A stretch of DNA of 64,000 nt, taken from assembly GCF_014199915.1 (NCBI RefSeq), contig NZ_JACHOO010000008.1:62001-126000 (forward strand), in the 5' to 3' direction. Source of the stretch: Prosthecomicrobium pneumaticum. GTDB taxonomy: Bacteria; Pseudomonadota; Alphaproteobacteria; Rhizobiales; Kaistiaceae. The notes under the pieces were generated by a model that was not told where the DNA came from, did not search any database, and saw only the letters and a program-made list of their open reading frames with translations. Positions 8,759 through 15,764 of this stretch are shown piece by piece (the stretch's first letter is position 1; the number at the start of each line of letters is the position of its first letter). A program made the translations under genes and the position numbers.

Positions 8759-8971
8759 CTACTCCTCGAGATCGACGTCGAGGATCGCCATGGTGAAGTT
8801 ATAGGAGAGCTCGCCCTCCTCGTCGTCGCGGAACACGACGCCGATGAACTCGTCGCCGAAATAGACCTCGGCCGAATCGTCCTTGCGCGGCCGCTGCCGC
8901 ACGCTGATGTCGGGCATCTTGAAGCGGCGGCGGAAGAACGCCTCGAGCTTCTGCACCTCTTTGCGGTCCAC
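8759..8971 (-). CDS. DUF3126 family protein
   Basis: A 70-residue acidic protein matching the small alphaproteobacterial DUF3126 family ([35 protein letters not shown], ending in an acidic tail). Function unknown. It lies 26 nt upstream of the gamma-carbonic-anhydrase-like gene on the same strand. Confidence 0.88.
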   Translation of the reverse strand: MDRKEVQKLEAFFRRRFKMPDISVRQRPRKDDSAEVYFGDEFIGVVFRDDEEGELSYNFTMAILDVDLEE

Positions 8972-9062
8972 GCGGATTCTCCTCTGCGGTCGGATCGGAG
9001 GGCGCAGATAGCACGGGCCGGCGGCGCTGTCGCCCCGCCGCGGCCGGTTATGCGCCGCCGCC

Positions 9063-9887
9063 TCAGCCGCGCTCGGCGAGGATCTGGTCCATCGTCCGCG
9101 ACGGCTCGGCGCAGGACACCTCGCCCACCACCTTGGCCGGGACGCCCGCCACCGTGGTGCGCGGCGGCACGGGCTTCAGGACCACCGAGCCGGCGGCGAC
9201 GCGGCTGCAGCGGCCGATCTCGATGTTGCCGAGGATCTTGGCACCGGCGCCGATCAGCACACCGCGCCGGACCTTCGGATGGCGGTCGCCGGTCTCCTTG
9301 CCGGTGCCGCCGAGCGTCACGTCCTGCAGGATCGAGACGTCGTCCTCGATCACCGCGGTCTCGCCGACGACGATGCCGGTCGCATGATCGAAGAACACGC
9401 CGCGGCCGATCGGCACGGCCGGGTTGATGTCGACCTGGAACACCGCCGACGAACGGCTCTGCAGATAGAGCGAGAGGTCCCGGCGGCCCTTCCGGTGCAG
9501 CCAGTTGGCGAGCCGGTGGGTCTCGACCGCATGGAAGCCCTTGAAATAGAGCACCGGCTCGATGAAGCGGCTGCAGGCGGGATCGCGATCGTAGACGGCC
9601 GCGATGTCGACCCGGATCGCGTCGCCGAGCGTGGGCTCGTCGCGATAGGCCTCCTCGAAGAGCTGGCGGATCACCTCGGCCGGCATGTCGCGGTGATGCA
9701 GCCGCTCGGCGATGCGGTGGAACACCGCCTGCTCAAGCCGGTCGTGGCCGAGCACGGTGGTGTGCAGGAAGGTCGCCATCACCGGTTCGGCGCGCATGAT
9801 CGCCTCCGCGTCGGCGCGCACCGCGGACCAGATCGGGTCGAGGCTGGCGAGACCGTCGCCGGCCGGACGGGAGGAAAGAACGGTCAT
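9063..9887 (-). CDS. cysE: Serine O-acetyltransferase
   Basis: Acetylates L-serine with acetyl-CoA, the first step of cysteine synthesis. The 274-residue protein has the helical N-terminal SATase domain (DPIWSAVRADAEAIM) and a C-terminal left-handed beta-helix, with the catalytic DHATGIVVGETAVIEDDVSILQ region. The C-terminal tail is extended by roughly 30 residues and does not end in the Ile typical of tails that dock into cysteine synthase, so complex formation with CysK is uncertain. Confidence 0.96.
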   Translation of the reverse strand: MTVLSSRPAGDGLASLDPIWSAVRADAEAIMRAEPVMATFLHTTVLGHDRLEQAVFHRIAERLHHRDMPAEVIRQLFEEAYRDEPTLGDAIRVDIAAVYDRDPACSRFIEPVLYFKGFHAVETHRLANWLHRKGRRDLSLYLQSRSSAVFQVDINPAVPIGRGVFFDHATGIVVGETAVIEDDVSILQDVTLGGTGKETGDRHPKVRRGVLIGAGAKILGNIEIGRCSRVAAGSVVLKPVPPRTTVAGVPAKVVGEVSCAEPSRTMDQILAERG

Positions 9888-10016
9888 GCTGCCCTCCGGA
9901 GCACGAGAATGAGGCGCGACCCTATCACGGCCCGGCCGTCCACAAAACGGCCCGTCGACGAAACACGTTCCCCGCGAAGCTCGGCCGGGGCGAACGATTT
10001 TTCCGGACGGCGCGGA

Positions 10017-10781
10017 TCAGCCCGGCACCGGGCTCGTCCGCGCGAGGAAGTCGAGCACCGCCTGCTTGTAGACCTTGTCGCCGACGGCGAGCATGTGGTT
10101 GCGCCCGGGGATCGCGACCGCCTCGGCGCCGGGAATCACCGCGGCGAGGCCGGCCGCATCGCCGGCGAGCTCGTCCTTGTCGCCGACCGCGACGAGCACG
10201 GGGACGGCGAGACGGCCGAGCTGTTCGGCCGCGATCGGCTGGCGGGTCGCCTTCATGCAGGCGGCGAGCGCGACCCGGTCGCTCTTCGTCTGGTCGGCGA
10301 ATTTGCGGAACATCTGGCCGATCGGATCGGTGACCGTCGCCGGGTCTTCCGCCTCGAGCGCGGCGACGACCGGCTCCCAAGGGCCGACACCCGACAGCAT
10401 GCCCGAGCCGAGGCCGCCGAAGATCGCGGTGCGCACCCGCCCGGGATGGGCGAGCGCCAGCACGGCGGTGATCCGCGCGCCCATCGAATACCCCATCACA
10501 TCGGCCTTCGGGATGCCGAGATGATCGAGCAGGGCGCGGGCGTCATCGGCGAGCGCATCGAGCCGGTAGGCCTCGACCGCATGGGGCTTGTCGCTCGCGC
10601 CATGGCCGCGATTGTCGAGCGCAATCACCCGCCGGCCGGCCTTGACGAGCACGTCGACCCAGCCGGGACTGACCCAGTTGACCCGCGCGCTCGAGGCGAA
10701 GCCGTGGATCAGGAGGATCGGCGGCCCCTCCCCTTCGTCGAGAAAGGCGATCCGATAGCCGGACGCGGTGAATTCGGGCAT
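10017..10781 (-). CDS. Alpha/beta-fold hydrolase
   Basis: A 254-residue alpha/beta hydrolase. It shows ILLIHGFASS (oxyanion strand), the nucleophile elbow GYSMGA with Ser, a late Asp in VGDKDEL and His in GRNHML. The start at ATG 10781 is supported by an upstream GGAG; the frame is open further but not conserved. The substrate cannot be inferred. It is divergent from the zinc-finger gene. Confidence 0.9.
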   Translation of the reverse strand: MPEFTASGYRIAFLDEGEGPPILLIHGFASSARVNWVSPGWVDVLVKAGRRVIALDNRGHGASDKPHAVEAYRLDALADDARALLDHLGIPKADVMGYSMGARITAVLALAHPGRVRTAIFGGLGSGMLSGVGPWEPVVAALEAEDPATVTDPIGQMFRKFADQTKSDRVALAACMKATRQPIAAEQLGRLAVPVLVAVGDKDELAGDAAGLAAVIPGAEAVAIPGRNHMLAVGDKVYKQAVLDFLARTSPVPG

Positions 10782-10909
10782 CTCTTGCTCCTGCGACGCC
10801 GGCTGTCCTAGCCCGAACCGGGCGGGCGCGCCAAGGTGCGACGCGGCGGCCCTGTTCACCGGCGCCCGCCGCGGCTATGGTCGCGCCGGAACAAGACAGG
10901 GCTTTCGCA

Positions 10910-11155
10910 ATGGCCGACCACCTCATCCCGCACTTCCAGAACGACGACGGCGTCGAAGCGATCGAGATCGGCGTCAAGGAGTTCATGTGCGTCGGGGCGA
11001 GCGCGCCCTTCGATCATCCACACGTCTTCCTCGACATGGGCGACGAGGGCGAGAAGATCTGCCCGTATTGCTCGACGCTCTACCGCTTCAACCCGGCGCT
11101 GCGCGAGGACGAGACGCGGCCGGCCGGCCATCTCTACCTCGAGCGGGCGGCCTGA
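10910..11155 (+). CDS. Zinc-finger domain protein (zf-CHCC, NDUFS6-like)
   Basis: An 81-residue protein with the Cx8Hx14CxxC spacing of the zf-CHCC family (Cys in EFMCVG, His in FDHPH, CPYC). The same fold occurs in the mitochondrial complex I subunit NDUFS6 and in short alphaproteobacterial proteins. Likely to bind one zinc; possible association with complex I is inferred from homology only. Starts at ATG 10910, 19 nt before the monooxygenase gene. Confidence 0.88.
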   Translation: MADHLIPHFQNDDGVEAIEIGVKEFMCVGASAPFDHPHVFLDMGDEGEKICPYCSTLYRFNPALREDETRPAGHLYLERAA

Positions 11156-11174
11156 TCCGCCCGCCGAAGCCGCC

Positions 11175-12350
11175 ATGCCGGTCCGTCGGGTCGTCGTCGC
11201 CGGAGCGGGCATAGCCGGCCTGACGAGCGCGCTCGCCCTCGCCGCGCGCGGCTTCGAAGTGACGGTCTGTGAGCGCGCCCGGGTGCTCTCCGAGGTCGGC
11301 GCCGGGCTGCAGCTCTCCCCCAATTGCGGCCGCATCCTCTCCGGGCTCGGCCTCGACGCGGCGCTCGACGCGCACGCCGTGCGGCCCGAGGCGATCGATA
11401 TCCGGTCCGGCCCGAGCGGAAGACGGATCGTCGCCCTGCCGCTCGGTGCGAGCGCCGCGGCGCGCCATGGCGGCCCCTATCGCGTGCTCCACCGCGCCGA
11501 CCTGCAGAAGGCGCTGCTCGGCGCGGTGCTCGCGCAGGGCCGGGTGACGCTGGCGCTCGAGGCGGCCGTCGATGCGGTCGAGGAGGGCCGGGACGGGCTC
11601 GGCGTGACGGTCGCCGGCGAGCCGATCGAGGCCGACCTCGTCGTCGGCGCGGACGGTGTGCGCTCGACCGTGCGCGGCGCGGTCGCCGGTGCGGCGATGC
11701 CCCGGCCGACCGGACGGACGGCGTGGCGCGCGACGGTGCCGGCCGATGCGGCGGGGCCTCTCCTCGCCGCAATGCGCACCACGCTCTTTCTCGGGCCGGC
11801 CGCCCATCTCGTCGCCTATCCGATCTCGGGCGGCGCGGCGGTCAATCTCGTCGCCGTCGTCGAGGATCCGCACGCCGCGCCCGGCTGGGACGAGCCGGCC
11901 GATCTCGCCGTGCTCGACGCGGCGTTCGCGGGCTGGGCGGAACCGGTGCGGGCGCTCATCGACGGGCCGCTCTGGCGGCGCTTCACGCTCAACGCGGTCG
12001 ATCCGGCGGGGCGCTGGGCGACCGCGCGGATCGCCCTTCTCGGCGACGCGGCCCATGCCATGCTGCCCTTCCTCGCGCAGGGCGCGGCGATGGCGATCGA
12101 GGATGCGGCCGTGCTCGCGGCCGAACTCGCCGACGCACCGGCGACGCCGGCCGCGGCGCTCCGCCGCTACGAGGCCCGCCGCAAGCCGCGCGTGACCAAG
12201 GTCTGGCAGGGCGCGCGGACGGCAGGCCGGCTCTACCATCTCGGCCGGATCGCAGCGCTCGCACGCGATGCGGGGATGGCGGCGCTCGGCGGGCCGGCGC
12301 TGCTCGCCCGCTATGACTGGCTCTATGGCTGGACGCCCGAGGAGGGCTGA
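11175..12350 (+). CDS. FAD-dependent monooxygenase (UbiH/salicylate-hydroxylase type)
   Basis: A 391-residue group A flavin monooxygenase. It has the N-terminal Rossmann motif GAGIAGLTSALALAARG, a DG-type motif in LVVGADGVRSTVRG and the second FAD motif GDAAHAMLPFLAQGAAMAIEDA. It would hydroxylate an aromatic substrate with NAD(P)H and O2; 3-hydroxybenzoate- or salicylate-type and ubiquinone-pathway enzymes are equally possible. Its 3' end overlaps the convergent nucleotidyltransferase gene by 28 bp. Confidence 0.92.
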   Translation: MPVRRVVVAGAGIAGLTSALALAARGFEVTVCERARVLSEVGAGLQLSPNCGRILSGLGLDAALDAHAVRPEAIDIRSGPSGRRIVALPLGASAAARHGGPYRVLHRADLQKALLGAVLAQGRVTLALEAAVDAVEEGRDGLGVTVAGEPIEADLVVGADGVRSTVRGAVAGAAMPRPTGRTAWRATVPADAAGPLLAAMRTTLFLGPAAHLVAYPISGGAAVNLVAVVEDPHAAPGWDEPADLAVLDAAFAGWAEPVRALIDGPLWRRFTLNAVDPAGRWATARIALLGDAAHAMLPFLAQGAAMAIEDAAVLAAELADAPATPAAALRRYEARRKPRVTKVWQGARTAGRLYHLGRIAALARDAGMAALGGPALLARYDWLYGWTPEEG

Positions 12351-13372
12351 GGCGGCAGCGCGAGCGCGTGACGGACGTGCTGGACGAGCCGGAAGCCGAC
12401 CCGGCGCGCCCGGGAGGCGCGGTTGTCGGCGCATGGCGCATCGGCGATCGCCGCCGGGGTGAGCAGGACGCGGGCGAGCCGCCGCGCCGGGCCACCCGGC
12501 AGGTGCGCCGCGAGACCCGCCGCCCGCCGGTCGCCGAAGAGCCGCGCCACGAGATCGAGGGCCACCGCGGCCTCGAAGCCGAGACCCGCCCCCGCGGCAG
12601 CGGCGAGGAAGGCCGCCTCCTCCTCCGCCGGCAGCGCGCGCGCGGCCTGCAGCACGTCGACCACGAGCCGCAGGGCGTGGAATTTGTGGCCGAGCGCCGC
12701 GTGCACGATCGCCGTCAGGAGCAGCGCGGCGGGGGCCTGCGGATCGCCGCCGCCGGCCGCGACGAGGGTGCGATAGCCGAAGCCGCGACGCGCCCGGAGC
12801 GCCGGGTAATGCACCAGATCGCCATGCACCTCGACGAGCAGGGAGGGGTTCGCCTCGTTGACCCATTTGAACTCGCTGTGCGTCGCCGCGCGCGCCGCGG
12901 ACGTCACGCCCGCCGGCCGGAAGCCGGAGCCCTCGAGAGCCCGGTTGGCGCGCTCGAAATCGGCCGGCTCGACGAGGACATCGACGTCGGTGAAGGGCCG
13001 GTCGGCCGGCGCGGGATAGAGCCGGCGGGCGAAGACCTCGCCCTTGACGAGGGTGAAGGCGATGCCGGCGGCGCGCAGGCGTGCGGCGAGAACGCGCGCA
13101 TGATGGCTGAGGAGCATCGCCTGACCGGTCGCGATCATCCGCCGCCGCTCGATCCCCGCATGACGGGCCCGCAGCGCCGGATCGTCGGCGCCGGCCACGG
13201 TGGCGGCGAGCTTCCGCCAGACGACCGGCAGGACGCCGTGCGCGTCCGCGGCATCGAGCAGGCGGCCGAGGGTCGGCGCGCCAAGGGCGGCGTCGGGCGG
13301 ATCGGCGAGCGGGTCGGCGAGCCGGAAGAGCAGCGCCCGCTCCGCGGGAGCGAGGCGTGGCGCGGCCGTCAC
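12323..13372 (-). CDS. Nucleotidyltransferase family protein of a RiPP-like locus
   Basis: A 349-residue protein of the NTP_transf_5 type (PF14907). FTLVKGEVFARRLYP is followed by the DxD metal-binding pair in RPFTDVDVLV (Asp129 and Asp131), then VEVHGDLVH. It starts at a GTG whose GTGA overlaps the stop of the kinase gene, so it is translationally coupled to it. Homologous nucleotidyltransferases accompany kinases in some lasso-peptide clusters; here it probably modifies the same peptide or its phosphate, which is inference. Last gene of the operon. Confidence 0.9.
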   Translation of the reverse strand: MTAAPRLAPAERALLFRLADPLADPPDAALGAPTLGRLLDAADAHGVLPVVWRKLAATVAGADDPALRARHAGIERRRMIATGQAMLLSHHARVLAARLRAAGIAFTLVKGEVFARRLYPAPADRPFTDVDVLVEPADFERANRALEGSGFRPAGVTSAARAATHSEFKWVNEANPSLLVEVHGDLVHYPALRARRGFGYRTLVAAGGGDPQAPAALLLTAIVHAALGHKFHALRLVVDVLQAARALPAEEEAAFLAAAAGAGLGFEAAVALDLVARLFGDRRAAGLAAHLPGGPARRLARVLLTPAAIADAPCADNRASRARRVGFRLVQHVRHALALPPQPSSGVQP

Positions 13373-14361
13373 GGCACACGCCCGATCGCCCGCCGCAGGA
13401 CATCGCCGACCGCTTCGAGCGGCGTGCCGACGCGCAGCGTATAGGCCGGCAGATGGCGGGCCATCGCCCCGATCGTCGCGAAGGCGGCGCTCTGCTCGGG
13501 CGGCAGGCCGGTCTTGCCATGACGCAGATTGTCGCCGGCGAGCGCGAGGAGCATCTCGACCCGGTCCGCCGGCTCGCAGCGCGTCGGCCCCTCGACCCGT
13601 TCGCGCAACCAGACGAGCGCCCGCACCTGCCGCGTCTCGCCGGGCGTGGCGGTGGCGATCTCCGGCACGCTCTCCGGGCGCAGGCCCTGCTCGCCGTTCT
13701 CGTCCCAGGCCGCGCCGAGATACGGCAGCAGAAACGGCATCAGCGCGGCGGTGAAACGGTGCACCTTGAGCGGCCGCGGCTTGCCCCAGGCGCGCCAGCC
13801 GGCGCCGTCCGGCCGGACGATGGCGACGTCGTCGCTCATCAGGGAGAAGCCGGCACGGGCGAGCGCGAGCGCCGTCGTCGTCTTGCCGGCGCCGCTCGGC
13901 GCGAAGAGGATGACGGCACCCTCCTCCTCCGGCAGGCCGAGCACGGCGGCATGCAGCGGCGTCTGGCCGGTGAGGCCGAGCGAGGTGGCGTGGGCGTAGA
14001 TCAGGAATTCCGACAGGAGCCGGCCTTCGACGCCGGGCGCCACGACGATCGACGCGCGGCGCGACGGCCGGTGGAGATCGAGCGACACCGCGTCGTCGGT
14101 GACGAGTTGCACCCGGACCGCGTCGCCCCGATGCGCGACGATCCGCCTCGAGAAGGGCAGCGGTCCTTCGTAGAGGAGCGGCAGCGCGGCGTCCGGCGGC
14201 GCGGGATCGCCGCGCACGAGGCGCCACAGGACATCCGGCTCGGCCGCTGCCGCGGGGCGCTCGAGCGGGCCCAGCGATGCGCGAAGCGCGGCGACGAGGA
14301 CCGCATCGGTGGCGTCGACCGCCAGGACCGGCCCGGCGAGGAAGAAGAAGAGCCGGCTCAT
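13369..14361 (-). CDS. HPr-kinase-like peptide kinase of a RiPP-like locus
   Basis: A 330-residue HprK-related ATPase. The P-loop APSGAGKT is at about residues 154-161, with MSDDV (Walker-B-like) at about 175-179 and His138 in PLHAAV. The N-terminal half is the variable, presumably peptide-binding region. HPr kinase relatives are known to phosphorylate a serine of lasso peptides such as paeninodin. There is no HPr gene nearby, which supports a peptide substrate. I start at ATG 14361, 4 nt past the B2 stop; an upstream start at 14409 would overlap B2. Confidence 0.92.
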   Translation of the reverse strand: MSRLFFFLAGPVLAVDATDAVLVAALRASLGPLERPAAAAEPDVLWRLVRGDPAPPDAALPLLYEGPLPFSRRIVAHRGDAVRVQLVTDDAVSLDLHRPSRRASIVVAPGVEGRLLSEFLIYAHATSLGLTGQTPLHAAVLGLPEEEGAVILFAPSGAGKTTTALALARAGFSLMSDDVAIVRPDGAGWRAWGKPRPLKVHRFTAALMPFLLPYLGAAWDENGEQGLRPESVPEIATATPGETRQVRALVWLRERVEGPTRCEPADRVEMLLALAGDNLRHGKTGLPPEQSAAFATIGAMARHLPAYTLRVGTPLEAVGDVLRRAIGRVP

Positions 14362-14365
14362 CAGG

Positions 14366-14803
14366 TCAGGCGAGCGCCGCCACAGCCGCGGGGGCGGCCG
14401 GACCGCCATGGCGCAGCACGGTCACCATGCGCGGATCGGGCGGGTTGAGGACGATCGCGCCGTCGACAACGACCCAGCAATGCGCCCGCAGACTGGGCTC
14501 GGCGATGCTGTCGCGATCGACGCCGAAATGGAGTTCCGGCGCGAAGCCGGCGGCGCGCAGGGAGCGATAGGCGAGCACGCCCTGGCGCAGGCAGGGCCGG
14601 TCGGCCATCAGCCAAGGCCGCCGGGTGGTACGCCGCACGGCGCGGACGATCGCCGACACGGACATTCCGTCGAGACCCGCCGGAACCGGCCCGTCGGCGA
14701 GGGCGAGAATATCGGCGATCGGCCTTCTGCCGATCCGGAACGGCAGAAGGCGCGCCTCGACGAAGAGAGCGAGGCGAAACCAGGCCTGCCGCAGCGCGGC
14801 CAT
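14366..14803 (-). CDS. Lasso-type B2 leader peptidase (transglutaminase-like)
   Basis: A 145-residue cysteine protease of the lasso peptide B2 family (Transglut_core3). The triad is visible as Cys71 in RPCLRQGVLAYRSLR, His108 in LRAHCWVVVDG and the Asp of VVDG. In lasso systems this enzyme removes the leader after a conserved penultimate threonine. Its start overlaps the stop of the PqqD-like gene by one base (TGATG). It would work with the PqqD-like protein as a split leader-recognition and protease pair. Confidence 0.93.
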   Translation of the reverse strand: MAALRQAWFRLALFVEARLLPFRIGRRPIADILALADGPVPAGLDGMSVSAIVRAVRRTTRRPWLMADRPCLRQGVLAYRSLRAAGFAPELHFGVDRDSIAEPSLRAHCWVVVDGAIVLNPPDPRMVTVLRHGGPAAPAAVAALA

Positions 14804-15090
14804 CAGCCGGCCTCCCCCGCCGTCACGACGATGCCCTCGGCGGCGAGTTCGCCGGCGAGGTCCAGGATGTCGGCGGCGAGGATCTCGCGCTCGACCTCGA
14901 AGTCCGAAAGCATGGCGTCGATCACCGCGCCGAGCGTGCGGCGCCCGTCGAGGAGGGCGAGAAACGCCTCCATCGTCTCATTGGCGGAATAGAGCTGGCC
15001 GCTGTCGGCCATGAGCACGACGGCACCGTTCCCGAGAGACTGGAACGATGCCGCCGGGGACAGCGTCAGCACGGACGTCTCGTCGTGCAT
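14803..15090 (-). CDS. PqqD-like RiPP recognition element (lasso B1-type)
   Basis: A 95-residue PqqD-fold protein: a beta strand region (SFQSLGNGAVVLMADSGQLYSANETMEAFLALLDG) followed by helices typical of RiPP recognition elements (TLGAVIDAMLSDFEVE, LDLAGELAAEGIV). Such proteins bind the YxxPxL part of a leader peptide and deliver it to the protease. ATG at 15090 is preceded in frame by a GTG at 15093. Precursor gene 1 ends 8 nt upstream. Confidence 0.92.
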   Translation of the reverse strand: MHDETSVLTLSPAASFQSLGNGAVVLMADSGQLYSANETMEAFLALLDGRRTLGAVIDAMLSDFEVEREILAADILDLAGELAAEGIVVTAGEAG

Positions 15091-15098
15091 CACGCGCG

Positions 15099-15212
15099 CT
15101 ATTCGTCGCCCGAATCCGGGCCGGCCGCAGTCACGGCGCTCAGCCGGTCGCGCAGCACCAGAGCCGGACGGACATAGTCGCGACGGCTCGTCGTGTTTTC
15201 GTTGTTGGTCAT
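15099..15212 (-). CDS. Putative RiPP precursor peptide 1 (37 aa)
   Basis: A 37-codon gene found by reading the gap upstream of the PqqD-like gene. It shares the leader pattern YxRPALxxRxxLSAVTA with the two genes upstream. Tyr13, Pro16 and Leu18 match the YxxPxL element bound by RiPP recognition proteins, and Thr28 is the penultimate residue before the likely cut. The predicted core is AGPDSGDE. The conserved Asp-Ser in the core is a candidate site for the neighbouring kinase. The ribosome site is weak (GGGGG about 11 nt upstream). Confidence 0.82.
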   Translation of the reverse strand: MTNNENTTSRRDYVRPALVLRDRLSAVTAAGPDSGDE

Positions 15213-15330
15213 CTCAGGATACCCCCAGTTGAAACGGCTATCGGCCGACAGGAAACGTCACATGGCTCTCACGGGCCGTACCAAGTGCATCTCGACCGGG
15301 ACACAGCCCGCACGCGAGACGCCGGTTTGC

Positions 15331-15441
15331 TCAGCCGATTTCGCCCGAGTCCGGAGTGTAGGCCGTCACGGCGCTGAGCCGTTCGCGCTTGGCGAGAGCG
15401 GGCCGGACATAATCTCTTCGAATGATATCGATCCGGGTCAT
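15331..15441 (-). CDS. Putative RiPP precursor peptide 2 (36 aa)
   Basis: A 36-codon paralogue of precursors 1 and 3. The leader is IIRRDYVRPALAKRERLS followed by AVTA, and the predicted core is YTPDSGEIG, again with Asp-Ser at core positions 4-5. GGGAA lies about 8 nt before the ATG. The leader is nearly invariant between copies while the core and extreme N-terminus differ, the usual mark of RiPP precursor families. Confidence 0.85.
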   Translation of the reverse strand: MTRIDIIRRDYVRPALAKRERLSAVTAYTPDSGEIG

Positions 15442-15496
15442 ATCGTCTTCCCGTTATGATCGGCCCCGCGCAACGCGCGAAGCCATGCACTTCCCA

Positions 15497-15512
15497 CCGC
15501 GCCTCCGCGCGG
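15497..15512 (-). promoter_or_regulatory. Intercistronic hairpin between precursor genes 3 and 2
   Basis: A perfect 6-bp stem (CCGCGC / GCGCGG) with a 4-base loop begins 8 nt after the precursor 3 stop. It has no T-run, so it is more likely to stabilise or partly attenuate the message than to end it. On the transcribed strand the loop reads GGAG. Confidence 0.35.
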
Positions 15513-15520
15513 CGGGGACG

Positions 15521-15637
15521 TCAACCCGAATAGCTCGAGTCGGCGATGTCCGCGGTCACGGCACTCAGCTTGTCACGACGCACCAGCGCCGGCCGAGCAT
15601 ATTCACGCTTCGCCGTGTAATTTTCAGCAATGTTCAT
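15521..15637 (-). CDS. Putative RiPP precursor peptide 3 (38 aa)
   Basis: First gene of the operon, 38 codons. The leader runs from AKREYARPALVRRDKLS to AVTA and the predicted core is DIADSSYSG, with Asp-Ser at core positions 4-5. AGGTG sits about 8 nt before the ATG. The sequence just upstream (15638-15764) is less GC-rich than its surroundings and should contain the operon promoter, but no -35/-10 pair is convincing. Confidence 0.84.
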   Translation of the reverse strand: MNIAENYTAKREYARPALVRRDKLSAVTADIADSSYSG

Positions 15638-15764
15638 TTTGACACCTGTCATTTATGCCTAGGGCAAACAAGGTTTCGCACGCGGCCCCAAGGTTGACCA
15701 GTGTCTTGTCAGCCGGCTGACCATCGACCAAGCCGCCGTGGCCGATCCGCAACAGCCGCCTGTT

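Noticed and set aside
13369-14361. True HPr kinase/phosphatase of the PTS
   Set aside because: No PTS or HPr genes adjoin it, its N-terminal half is unlike HprK, and it sits in a peptide-modification operon.
15193-15459. Plus-strand small open frame across the precursor region
   Set aside because: It crosses three conserved minus-strand precursor genes and its product matches nothing; it is an antisense shadow.
12323-15637. Calling the locus a classical lasso-peptide cluster
   Set aside because: No asparagine-synthetase-like cyclase is present, and the predicted cores lack Gly1 and an acidic residue at 7-9 with a long tail.
12323-15637. PQQ biosynthesis because of the PqqD-like protein
   Set aside because: pqqA, pqqB, pqqC and pqqE are absent; the B2 protease and kinase indicate a RiPP context instead.
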